From positions 22,756,001-22,820,000 of the forward strand of contig OU612068.1 of NCBI GenBank assembly GCA_914767715.1: 64,000 bases of DNA, written 5' to 3'. The position numbers were made by a program, and so were the translations under genes. The DNA comes from Membranipora membranacea (taxonomy: Eukaryota; Bryozoa; Gymnolaemata; Cheilostomatida; Membraniporidae). The notes below the pieces were generated by a model. That model was not told where the DNA came from, made no database searches, and worked only from the letters and a program-made list of their open reading frames with translations. Position 1 is the stretch's first letter; each line of letters opens with the position of its first letter. Below, piece by piece: positions 37,308 to 48,110 of the stretch.

Positions 37308-39639
37308 GCGGGTTCTGGAAAACGCGGAAAGGCGGAAAATCAGTTTCATCGCGGAAAACAATTTTCCGCGTTTTCAAAAACGCGGAAAATCGTTTTCCGC
37401 GTTTTCGAAAATGCGGAAAATCGTTTTCCGCGTTTTCGAAAATCACCACTGTGTCATATGAGTGTTCTTGGTAAAAATCAAGTGATAAAAATAATTTTTT
37501 TTGGAAAATGCGGACAATATTTTTTTCCTCAAAAATTGATCTCAATGCATAGAAAATGAACTGTAACCCATTAAGATATCATCCCCATCTTTTAACGGCC
37601 TGAATTTCAGGTTTTTCTTTTTTTGAAAACACGGAAAATCGAACCACAGAGACACCAAACCAAACAAACGAAAATTCTTATTAATATTGCTTGGCAATAT
37701 TCGAGTTTGAAATTCCTTTGATGAAACAATTTAAAAGAAAAATTCAGTTCAAGACGAAGTTAAGTCCTTGGTTATGTCGACTGATCATCATTTATAATTT
37801 GTTGAAGCTACATTATCATTGGCGAGACCGCCATTCGTATTTACCGCAGAGTACCAATTGAATCTTGAGTCTTACTGAGGGTGAAATCATCGCCACACAA
37901 ATCGAATTGTCCAGGTGAGTATTTAGCCGGAGGAACATGGGTGATTCTTATTATAAGTCACACTACTTTTTGATTTAATCCAACATTTCATAACTGCAGT
38001 CTAAGTCTAAGTCTTCATTGCGGAGAGGGTTATCCCCTCTAGAGTACAGGAACTGGGACCCATGGTACTCAAGCTGCTCCCTATACCCTTGCCCCTATAC
38101 CCCTTATTGAATAGGCATAGGCATTCAGCGGGCATGTTCATTCTAGCTAACCAACAATAACACCAGTCTGTTACTACAGTGTATACAATGATGATCCCGC
38201 TATTGATCCCGCTATCCCGCTACCAAACCGTATGTGACACCAAAGATACTTAAACTTAAACAATCCAAATGACATGAGATTGCGATTCAGTAATCGTGAG
38301 ATATCGACATACACTTTTCTATAGCTATTCAAGGATTGAGCGCTACCATTTATAGATGCAAGCAGCAACCATACAATAAGTGGCCATCTGACAAAATCTC
38401 TCAAAAATTATACCTGTACTATACTAATACTAGAGATTCGCGTTTGAGTTATTTTATTGTTTCCGGGAGTTCCTACTGCGCAGTTGTTTCATACTTCACA
38501 TTTGTTTCTTTCACCTTCATGAGCCCTCACTCCTTTGATCCCAATATACTGCGCTTGGTTTCTACATCAGAGTTTTGGGACATCATATCTGTTCCGCTTT
38601 GATGTAAAATTTCGAAAGATGTTGCTTTGAAACATTTTGTTGAGTGCACCTTGGTGAAGCTCACTGTTGGAAGCATGTCACTATCAATTTGATATTGCAT
38701 AAGTAAACACATGACAGGATCTTGACATTCAGCCAGGATCAGTGATCACTTCGCATTGGTTATCATTCTGGCTCTATTGTATTATATTGATGGGTAAACA
38801 AGAGAAAATAGTCTCCAGCAGATCCACCACGATTACGAGGTGAATGCTGTCTCTGCCTTTGTAAGTAAGTATTATTTAAAACTTCAGTTCAACATTTTGA
38901 AAGTTACCTGCATTTCAAGAAAATAAAAATGATACAGTATTGCCATTGGGAGGCAAATTGTGTACTTTATGATCCAGTGTCCACAAAAGATAATATCTGC
39001 TGATTGATTTTACAAACATCAGGCTGTTAAAAGCTGGGGATGGGGTTGTAGTTCATTTTCTATGCGTTGAGATCAATTTTTGAGGAAAAAAATATTTTTC
39101 CGCATTTCCCAAAAAATTAATTTTTATCACTTGATTTCTACCAAAAACACTGATATGATACAGTGGTGATGTCTCAATGTCTTTCCAGTAGTTTTTTTTA
39201 GCATCATCAACAAATTCAAGGCGAAAAACGATTTTCCGCATTTTCGAAAACGCGGAAAACAACTTTCCGCGTTTTCCAAAAAAGAAAAACCTGAAATTCA
39301 GGCCGTTAAAAGATGGGGATGATATCTTAATGGGTTACGGTTCATTTTCTATGCACTGAGATCAATTTTTGAGGAAAAAAATATTTTCCGCATTTTCCAA
39401 AAAAAATATTTTTATCACTTGATTTTTACCAAGAACACTCATATGATACAGTGGTGATGTCTCAATGTCTTTCCAGTAGTTTTTTTTAGCATCATCAACA
39501 AATTCAAGGTGAAAAACGATTTTCCGCGTTTTCGAAAACGCGGTAAACGTTTTTCTGCATTTTCGAAAACGCGGAAAATCATTTTCCGCGATGAAACAGA
39601 TTTTCCACCTTTCCGCGTTTTCCAGAACCCGCATGAAAG
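37301..39639. mobile_element. Foldback (long-inverted-repeat) DNA transposon, non-autonomous, 2325 bp
   Basis: The element spans 37308-39632. It starts GCGGGTTCTGGAAAACGCGG and ends with the reverse complement, flanked by ATGAAAG on both sides (37301-37307 and 39633-39639), a 7-bp target-site duplication. The arms are about 330-360 bp and contain GTTTTCCGCGTTTTCGAAAA palindromes in tandem, so each arm can also fold on itself. A second, partial copy of the right arm lies at about 39020-39290. The inner 1.3 kb shows no transposase. The repeating GGAAAACGCGG phrase gives false Arg/Lys/Phe-rich open frames on both strands. Superfamily cannot be set; 7-8-bp duplications would fit hAT-like elements but the ends do not settle it. 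Confidence 0.85.
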
Positions 39640-39947
39640 GTTGAATGGATTATCCAGTATGGGTTTTGGGTGGTGGATGCAGGACATGGCATGGCCGCGT
39701 GGTTGTGGTTGTGACTCTTGGCAGCGATAGATTGTTCAGTCTTTGGTTGATATTGTCTACATCTGGTAGAATAATGCCAGCGGCAGATCGTCATTGTCGT
39801 CGAGTTTTAGTTTTGCTGTATCTACAAGCACGATGTACCATAGCTGATAGGTGTAGGCTTTGACAGATTTAATGTTTGCTACATAGATTGTTTTTACAGT
39901 TCTTACCTTTAGAAAGCTGGTTTTGTCCTAACTTTTAGAGTACAATA
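39640..39947. other. Upstream region of the plus-strand ankyrin-caspase gene
   Basis: No gene seen. CTTTTAGAAAGCTG at about 39907 resembles the exon 2 acceptor of the downstream gene at 40207-40220, probably a small local duplication. The start codon at 39948 follows directly. Confidence 0.4.
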
Positions 39948-42900
39948 ATGGCTGCAGATGAAACACGCAACAAGCCCATCACAGGGAGTCACAATTATGA
40001 CAGTTCTGAAACAAATTTGGCAAAATGGGATGAGATCAGCAAAGAGGAGGTAGGAGGAAGCAACTATTAATACACTATACCAAAACCGGACTATATGAAT
40101 GGCACTTTTAATTTTTGCAACTCAAGGGAATTTATAACAAAATATTTAGAGGATGATGAACTATGCTTGGTTATTGACCCCCCTAGTCATATTTTTCTGA
40201 TTTTTACTTTTAGAAAGCTGACATTGTCCAAACTTTCGGCATACTTTGTGCACAAAATAATTTGGATCTGCTAATAGAGATGACGGAGACCTATGGCCAC
40301 GAATTAGTGGTTGAGGCCGGCTTGGGTCATGTGACTTCTGTCCAGGCTGTTGATATGCTGTTGAAACTGACTCCTTCTCACTTGAGAGGGAATCTAGTCA
40401 CATTACCAACATCTAAAATGCAAATATTTGCTTTCGAGAAAAACTTTGACCTCTTGGAATACTGGTTGACATCACAGTTTCTTACCTTGGATATATGCAT
40501 AGAGATGTTGCACAACTTTGTGCTAACTGGACGATACAAAGCAATAAGCTACATCATCAACAATCACTCAGAACTCGCCAAAAAAGTGATCACAGGTTAT
40601 ACTGAGCGGTTTCCCGGAAACACATTTTTACATGTGGCGCGCACCAGTGATATTGCTGGAACTTTGGTCAATGCACTCTCCCCTGATGAAAGAAGCAAAT
40701 TCCTGCTTACCGGCAATTCAGTTTGTGGCCACACTGCATTGCACATTGCTTGTCTGTATGGTGGCTCAGAACAAATCAAAGCGCTCCATAAGATTGGAAT
40801 CAACTTAGGTGTTTGGAAACAGCTCGTTTTCCAAGAAGAAAATCAGGGTTATGTGGCGTTTCATTTCTTGAGAGACAAAGACATCGCAGCAACTTTAATG
40901 GCGACTTTGTCTGTCCAAGAAAAAGAAGAGTTGTTAAAGTATGTGAACAGCTGTGGAATGACGGTGCTACATGGGTGCTCTGTTTGGGATTCCAACGGCA
41001 GTTTATTATCTTATGTCATGCAAATCCATGGAGCAAGCTCAGAGTTTGACAATATGTTCGTCCGGGCTGACAATGAAGGAAATACTCCAATACAAGTGGC
41101 TTTGGACAGCGGGAAACTAAAAGCTGCAGACAAGATGTTGCAATATCTTGAAAGTAGAGCAGATCTTGATGGGATTCTCAAATTTGTCTTGTTTCATCAA
41201 AACAGAAGAGACAAAAACATTCTTCATACTACATTCACTCATCATTCAAGCGTAAAATACTTAGGAGAGTTGAAAAAACTGTGTGACGGCAGACTCGAGT
41301 CTTGTGAGCTTGTTCGTTTGGTTACGTTTGACGATAGCAACAACACTCCAATCAATTACCTGTTGGGCCGGTTCCAGGTAGAATTTTGTGCCTTTTTCTT
41401 GATGAGCATTCCTCTAACATTACGCCAGGAAATCTTGAATAGCGCAAACATATCTGGGACTAGTGGATTGGAAATTGCTAGAAAGGCTGAATTTGACAAG
41501 AACTATTTCCATTCATTTGTGCTGTGTGGAAGCACAGACATCGAATTCTGCAAGGATCCTGGATCAATGGATGTTAAACGAGACTACAGCGGAACTTTTC
41601 AGTATTCAGGCTTGGATTTCCTGAATGTGTGCTATGATGAGCGCATTTGGACAGTCATAAGATATTCTTTGAATGAGTATGATGTCACCATGGCACTGGA
41701 AACTGGTTCTACTGTAGTGGTATGTTTTTATCATATAACATCTATATACCGTTGATTTAAACACCGAAAATCGAATCCCCTTTCTTTCACTGACTCTACT
41801 GCTCAGTCATGATCTTTGAGTTTTTTAAATTATCACAACCTTCTTTTAATTTTCTTCCTCAAACAGGGCGCTGTGACGATATCAGATATGTGCCTTTTCA
41901 TCGATGAAAGCCAAATCGACTGCCAGTCAGATGATGTAATCTCTAAGCTCAGGCGTCAAGTCTTTGAGATGGATAGGAAAGAACTTCAGGGCAGACCCAA
42001 AGTATTTAATTGTCCTTCGACATTTTGCAAGACCTATCTCCTTACAGGAAGGAGTATTGCTAATGCTAACCTGTATTACAGTCAAAATTAGACTCGCCTA
42101 GATCACAACCACTTAGCTAATCATGTATTCTTAATTTTGCAAAAGTCAGATAGTCGGCAGTGGGTTTGGGCTTGGATCGTTTGGGTATGCTTAGATCTTT
42201 TCCACATCACAACTCCATTTTTATTTAGTTAGAAGATAAGGCCAATCTCATGCTATCAATTTTCCTGATTTTCCTAGGAATCCCAGTAAGTTACATTGTG
42301 TCATGTCTATGGTAATTAGCCATGCAAAAAATGAGGCTTTTCTCACTATGCAATTTCACACTAGAATTGCCAGGGACATCATACAGGGTTATATTTTGAG
42401 ATATCGTTAAACCACACTCCCGTTTATTTGCACAGATGGTGATCAGGAAACGAGCGGGAGATATCCATAATGATTCTCTTGTTTTACGGATACCACCACC
42501 TGGTCCAGATTTCATTATGATATCTGTATACTGCAATGATAGCCCTCAGTAAGTAAAATGATTCAATTATACAGTTGGCTGAAACATACCCTTGACCCTT
42601 AACTTCAACTTCAAATGTCTATTAAAAAAGCGCAACTTTGGATGAGCAATAAACCAGCTGCTGTCTCATGGTCTTGAGCACAATAATTCACATTGGTAAC
42701 GATGTTCCTTTATTTTCAAAGCAGAGCAGTAGATGAATTGCGTGAGGTGACAGCAGAATTTTATTCTTTGGGGCCAAAGTATTTCATCAGCAAGCTGAGA
42801 GATCTCGGCTATGTTACAAGGATCTCTGTAGACTCTACACTAGCTCGACATGTCAGGATCCGAAACAAAAACAGATCGGAACTTTATCTACAGGATACAA

Positions 42901-44498
42901 GCATAACAGAAAGCACACACCGACTTGTAACAATGGAGCAGAAGAAACGAGCTTTAGTAGTTTGCTACAAGAAAGTCTTTGATGTCAAAGGCAGGGAAGT
43001 TCCTAGAGAGAACTGGGATGAACAATATGATGAAGCAGTTGATCTCTTGAAAGATAATCTGAAGTTTTAGGAGGTAGGATGGCCAACTGACAACTCTTGA
43101 TATCACAGAGGGCTTGAGGATTACACTCGATGTAATCTCCATCAACCCAATAGCAACTTTAAACATAATGGCACTCAGATGCATAAATCAGGGATGAGGG
43201 AAAATTTATATTTTAAGTTTGTTTTCGCTGCAGGTAGAAGAACTTTTTGACGCCACCAAGGACACGGTTCTCCTGAGGATTGTTAATATGGTGACCCATG
43301 GGGCTGCAGATCTGTATTGTGTTGTCATCATGGGTCATGGTGACTTAGACGGTAACATTTCAGATATCAACAGCAAACCTATCTCTGTACAGGAAATCAT
43401 TGAGGCTATGGATCAAGCTGCGAAGAGTGCTGTAAAGGTACACTACACATATCAAACCTACATAATATCTTTGCCAAACCTTCTCATGAGGTAATATTTT
43501 GCACTGCGATTTTTGTCAACCCGATAACTGGAATATTTGCAAACAAAACTCATAGCAAGTCTTCATCAGCAATACCTGCAAATCAATCAGTTTACACAGT
43601 AATATCTTAGCTCGCTCTGTTTTCCTTCTGTCGTGGAGGTATACGAGAAAACAAAAAAATGAAGGATGGGGCGTACAAGAAAATGCCAAGAGTTAACAGA
43701 ACCATCGAGGGAACCGAATGCCAAGTGTTACCTCGACTATATGGATCAAGTGCTTTCTCACCAGTTCAGGTTCCTCTGAAAATAGCAGAAAGGTTCAGAG
43801 AGTGGCAATGTAACCCATTCCCTGAGACAAAGATACCCACTAATTGCATCATTGTGTATTCAACACTTCCGGATAGCAAGTAAGTGTCGACAAAGTAGGC
43901 CAGTCTTCAATTTGGATATTGGCTACCACACCAAACATGGTGGATTCCTATGCTGATGTCGCTAAAGTACACAATAGATGAAAGCTAAAAATATTGGAAA
44001 AATGTGCAAAATAGTAACATTTTCAGGAAAAAACTTGACATAGGGACATGCAATTTATTTTATTTAAGATCACCGAGAGAGCAGTGTGCATTCAATGTAT
44101 TGGGCAAACACATCCAAGACTTGGTCCATATACACCAGTCAAGACGTTCAGAACTTAGTCCCTATGCAAAGGAAGATAAGAAGTACCCTGCTCAAAGAGG
44201 GTTTAGGCACCAGTCCCAAACTGTTACTGAAGAAGACTTTGGAGGCGCAAGACCAAAAGACCCGAGAAGGCATGACCGCAAAGTCACTGAACATGAAGCA
44301 TATAAGAAGGTGGATGAGCATGTTACAATACATTCAAACGTTGACAGCAACCCCAACAAGCCACTTCAAGTTGATATGGTTGACATGATTTTAGATGTTG
44401 CTGCCCTTGTAAGAGAGAAGACTGGATTCACTCAATATATCAACCATTGTTATAGCTTTGACAAAACCAGTAAACCAATAGCTATTGAGCTAGCTTGA
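39948..44498 (+). pseudogene. Ankyrin-caspase gene copy A, with an in-frame stop before the catalytic half
   Basis: Exons: 39948-40049, 40214-41719, 41867-42001, 42436-42548, 42722-43073, 43234-43437, 43611-43879, 44069-44498. Exon order and phases match copy B on the minus strand. Exon 2 encodes divergent ankyrin repeats (GHTALHIACLYGG, GMTVLHGC, NTPIQVALDSGKL). Exons 4-8 encode the caspase-like fold. A TAG at 43068-43070, two codons before the donor of exon 5, replaces the GAA codon of copy B. Translation would stop after 734 residues. The exons downstream still hold VVIMGHGDLDG (His) and FSFCRGG (Cys) in good order, so they decayed little or not at all. In exon 2 the segment after LPTSK is 12 bases shorter than in copy B. 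It may be a recent pseudogene or a gene for a truncated, non-catalytic product. Confidence 0.8.
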
Positions 44499-45556
44499 AT
44501 ACCTGTACTGTTTTGAGTGTCAAAACATTCACAGTTTACCGATTAAATCTCAATCATGATGGAAAAACTTCAAATGTTTGTCTCTATTTCAACTCTATTG
44601 AATTTTAACCATATTATATCCGGCTGACGTAATTCACCTAAAGCCAAAACAATCAAGGCTAAGCTAGTTCAGTTGTCTTTCCTCTATCAAAGATGAGATA
44701 TCTGGAAAAAAAACATGACCCTCTATGACATTTACATTGAATATCCTCTTACTTAGCTTAGGAGCTGACCATGCAATTTAAATGAAGACCAATTTTTTCG
44801 CATCAATTTAATATAGGTGCACAATGTTGAGCATTTAAAATTATCTTAAACTCAAATCTGTATTATTGTACCAACGAATGTAGAATCTTTTTTCCTCAAT
44901 CAAGTCAGACAGCTTTTATCATCCAGAAGAATATAGTTCAAGAGAAATGTATTTGCTTTGTATTGCTTTCATGCCAAAGTTTTCCAAAGGCTATGACTTT
45001 TGAGAGACTGCCTAATTGTACCTCTCAGGGTTTGGTGGCTGTTTAGTAGTGATCTTGTACTCGGAATTGCTAGTTGATACAAAAACAGAAAAATAATCAG
45101 ATACTGCATTTAACGATTATGCCCAGTCATTTTATCTGTAAGAAACTGCCATTGACGTTAATACAATATCACACTCCAATAATTAAGCCTGGCAGAGCAT
45201 GAGATACCTGGTACCTGAATTCAAATTTGATATATTCTTTCATCCTTTAAATCAAAACCACCTTAAAGTAGCAGATGTAAATCATCTAGATTCTTAACCA
45301 TAATCATTTTGATAAAGCATTTACATGTATTTATATGTGTATAGTTCAGACAGACGATCATGCTTCTGATAATCTAGTTATCTTTCCTCAATTTAAAACA
45401 AGACAGCTCCTTTTCAATCACTACATCTAACAGGTTTATCAGCCCTGAGAAGCCTAAAATTTAACCAGCGCAGAAAGCATAGGACAGTTAATTTATTTAA
45501 TTCAAAGTTAAGCCAGCAGGCTTCTTAAACTATTGGTAAATAAAAACATATCAAAA
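44499..45556. other. Palindrome arm: 3' flank of copy A and 7SL unit
   Basis: From 44499 the sequence mirrors 48110 to 47880 on the other arm: GTCAAAACATTCACAG, TTTGTCTCTATTTCAACTCT and TCTATCAAAGATGAGAT all recur inverted there. After this comes 7SL-unit flank, including a diverged single copy of the 41-bp minisatellite unit near 45000-45050. No gene found. Confidence 0.6.
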
Positions 45557-45851
45557 GGTAAGGGTCCAACTATATTGGACAGGCTGCTACTTGACCCCTG
45601 TTCTCAGGCGCTATCAGACCACTGCACCATGTGGGAGTTTTTGCCTGCTGTGTTTCCACCCTGGGCCGATACACTCCTCCTTAGACAGCCTGGTCACCTA
45701 GAGCTCCCCAAAGGTCACCATGCTGACACCGTGCTTGGTGCTGACGCCTAATCAACACAGGTAGGCATGTAACAGAACTCCTGTCCTCACATCATCCACC
45801 AAACCTAGCCTCCGAGTAGCCGGATTACAGGAGTGCGCCACCACTCCCAGC
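45557..45851 (-). ncRNA. 7SL (SRP) RNA gene, full length
   Basis: Intact by the same criteria as the copies at 24650 and 30932: complete Alu domain with CTGTAATCC, S domain with GGTGGAAACACAGCAGG, CTTACC end before TTTT. Its 5' flank (upstream of CAGCTGGGAGTGG in RNA sense) contains ATCAG preceded by a region with CTCTCCAACAGAGCGTGAGA. That is the second flank type, shared with the copies at 26033 and 35287. It is the minus-strand member of the head-to-head pair at the centre of the palindrome. Confidence 0.87.
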
Positions 45852-47163
45852 TGATTGTGCCTTCGTTAAATTGCAACTAGGATTTATCTCACGCTCTGTT
45901 GGAGAGGAACAACTTAATAATGATGTGATTATTTTGATGGTAAACGAGACTGTGACGACATAATTATATGGCGGCATATTGTTTGTTCATGGTTGTGGAA
46001 GCTAGCGGTCATAGCTAGGTTGATATGGTTACAACTTACAAGCACTATTAAAACTATTTGATGGCAATAGTTCACTTGATCTATTTAGTATGGTCACTTT
46101 CTGATTCTGCGTCATAGGGTATCATCTCCCTTATTGGATTGTAGAAGAAACCGAAATAACAAGGTACAATCAAGAGGGTAAGCAAAAAAACCTGAAGTGA
46201 GATGTTCTCAGTTGTAGTCCTTAATTACTGAAATTGCATCATATCATGAAGTCTTACTAGACAAACAAAACAAAAACAATCTGGTTCAATTTTCAGCCAA
46301 AATTATTGTTATCAAAGGTATAACAATAAAATGTGCATCAATTAAGACCGACTTATTAATTAGTGTTTCAGTATGCCCTGACCAGTATGAAAGATAATGA
46401 CTGTTGATGAATATAGAAATTTGTTCAAAGTGACACTTAATTATCCTGCCTTCTTTTGTAACCAAGAGTACAGCTTTCTGTTATTTCTAGCTATTTGTGA
46501 CTAATCTTTTTGTGTACAATTTGCCTTGGTCAAATCAGTGTTGGCTCAGATGGCGATCTTGTTAGTTTAGCCTGCCATCACTCCGTCTATTTAAAAGTGA
46601 GAGGTTTTATAGACGTAAAACTGTACCTTGTATTAACATATTATTATTGTGGATGCGGATTATCAAACCCATATTGGATCAATAACTTGTAAGTATTTTT
46701 CCGGATAACTGATGCATTTGATTTCTATGTATTCACAATTGATGTCACATTTTACTCTAGTTTATTTGATGCAGAAGCAAGTTAATTCCTACTCAAACGA
46801 GAATATTTTCTATGCTTGTTTTTACATGATTGCAGGTTACAATTAAAATGAATTGCTGCAAAGCTCATTTACTGTTGACAATCTACGATCCTAATCCCAT
46901 CCCAATACAATTAGGGTTTAAACTATTAGTCAAATTTGTGTTAGATCTGTTAGATCAGGATAATATGACTATCACTTCTACAGATCTTGGAAATAATTGC
47001 TAATGCCTTCCCTGGTGTAATGAGATGGCTATTAATGTGAACCACCAGCTGTGAATAATGCTACAACAACAGAATAATCTATATAATTATAGTACCAGCA
47101 TACTCTTGTCACTTTCCATGCTTTCACTATCAATAGCACAAGCTCATTATTGAGCATCTATCA
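45852..47163. other. Spacer of the central 7SL pair
   Basis: This 1.3-kb spacer corresponds, in inverted orientation, to the spacers at 24.95-26.03 and 34.61-35.29 kb (GCTAGCGGTCAT, GTTGATATGGTTACAAC, GGCAATAGTT). It should hold the upstream promoter elements of both 7SL genes. A 60-codon open frame at 46510-46692 has no identifiable domain. No protein gene is called. Confidence 0.5.
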
Positions 47164-47443
47164 GCTGGGAGTGGTGGCTACTCGGAGGCTAGGTTTGGTG
47201 GATGATGTGAGGACAGGAGTCCTGTTACATGCCTACATGTGTTGATTAGGCGTCAGCACCAAGCACGGTGTCAGCATGTTGACCTTGGGGGAGCTCTAGG
47301 TGACCAGGCTGTCTAAGGAGGAGTGTATTGGCCCAGGGTGGAAACACAGCAGGCAAAAGCTCCCACATGGTGCAGTGGTCTGATAGCGCCTGAGAACAGG
47401 GGCATGTAGCAGCCTGTCCAATATAATTGGACCCTTACCTTTT
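47164..47443 (+). pseudogene. 7SL RNA gene lacking 18 nt of the Alu domain
   Basis: Full length except that GTGGTGG is joined directly to CTACTCGGAGG. The missing 18 bases contain CCTGTAATCC, the conserved turn that SRP9/14 recognises. The S domain is complete and nearly unchanged, with helix 8 GGTGGAAACACAGCAGG. The terminator TTTT follows at 47440-47443. A transcript could still bind SRP54 but should lack normal Alu-domain binding. Confidence 0.82.
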
Positions 47444-48110
47444 GATACGTTTTCCTTTTGTTATTAATTATTTCCGCTCTCTTGCCAAACTCTAAAATAG
47501 ATAATTTCTTTATCCTATGGTTCCTCAAGATGAAAGGTTTTGAGCTGATAAATCTGTTAGATTCTCTGATTGTAAAGAAGTTGTCGAGGAAAGATAACTG
47601 AATTAGCCAAAGACTTATAAGAAGTTGGGTTTTATTGCTTCTATTTGAAATAGATAATTATCATGTGCTGTTAATACATGGATATACATAATAGATCTTA
47701 ATCATCTAGGAAAAAAAGTGTTCAATTGAGTGATCGGTGTTGATTGTATGCTGGATGCATGAGTTTGTATATATGTTGACACTCTTTTATTCATCTCAGT
47801 TATAGTAGTAAATCTGTATTTGTAGATGTTAGATGCCTAGAGCCTATAATACATACACAATACACAGTTGGAAACACATGACATAAACAATTGGAAAGAT
47901 ATTATCTCATCTTTGATAGAGGAAAGATAACTGTATAAGCTGAGCCCTGATTGTCTGCCTTCGCTCTAGCTGATTTACTTTAGCTGGATATAATGTGGTT
48001 ATAAATCAATAGAGTTGAAATAGAGACAAAATAATTCAAAATTTTCCCATCTTGATTGAGTGTTACTCGGTAGACTGTGAATGTTTTGACACTCAAAACA
48101 GTACAGGTAT
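47444..48110. other. Palindrome arm: 7SL-unit flank and 3' flank of copy B
   Basis: Inverted counterpart of 44499-45556. It includes GAAGTTGTCGAGGAAAGATA near 47577 and TCTCATCTTTGATAGAGG near 47907. No gene found. Confidence 0.55.

Noticed and set aside
37280-37545. Arg/Lys/Phe-rich open frames on both strands (also at 39362-39730)
   Set aside because: Palindromic units of the foldback element; no coding signal beyond the repeat.
46510-46692. 60-codon open frame with a GTAAGT near its end in the palindrome centre
   Set aside because: No acceptor with matching phase, no neighbouring exon, and no domain.
24650-47443. 7SL copies as Alu-like SINEs
   Set aside because: No A-rich tails or target duplications; flanking sequence of several hundred bases is shared between copies, which points to DNA duplication.
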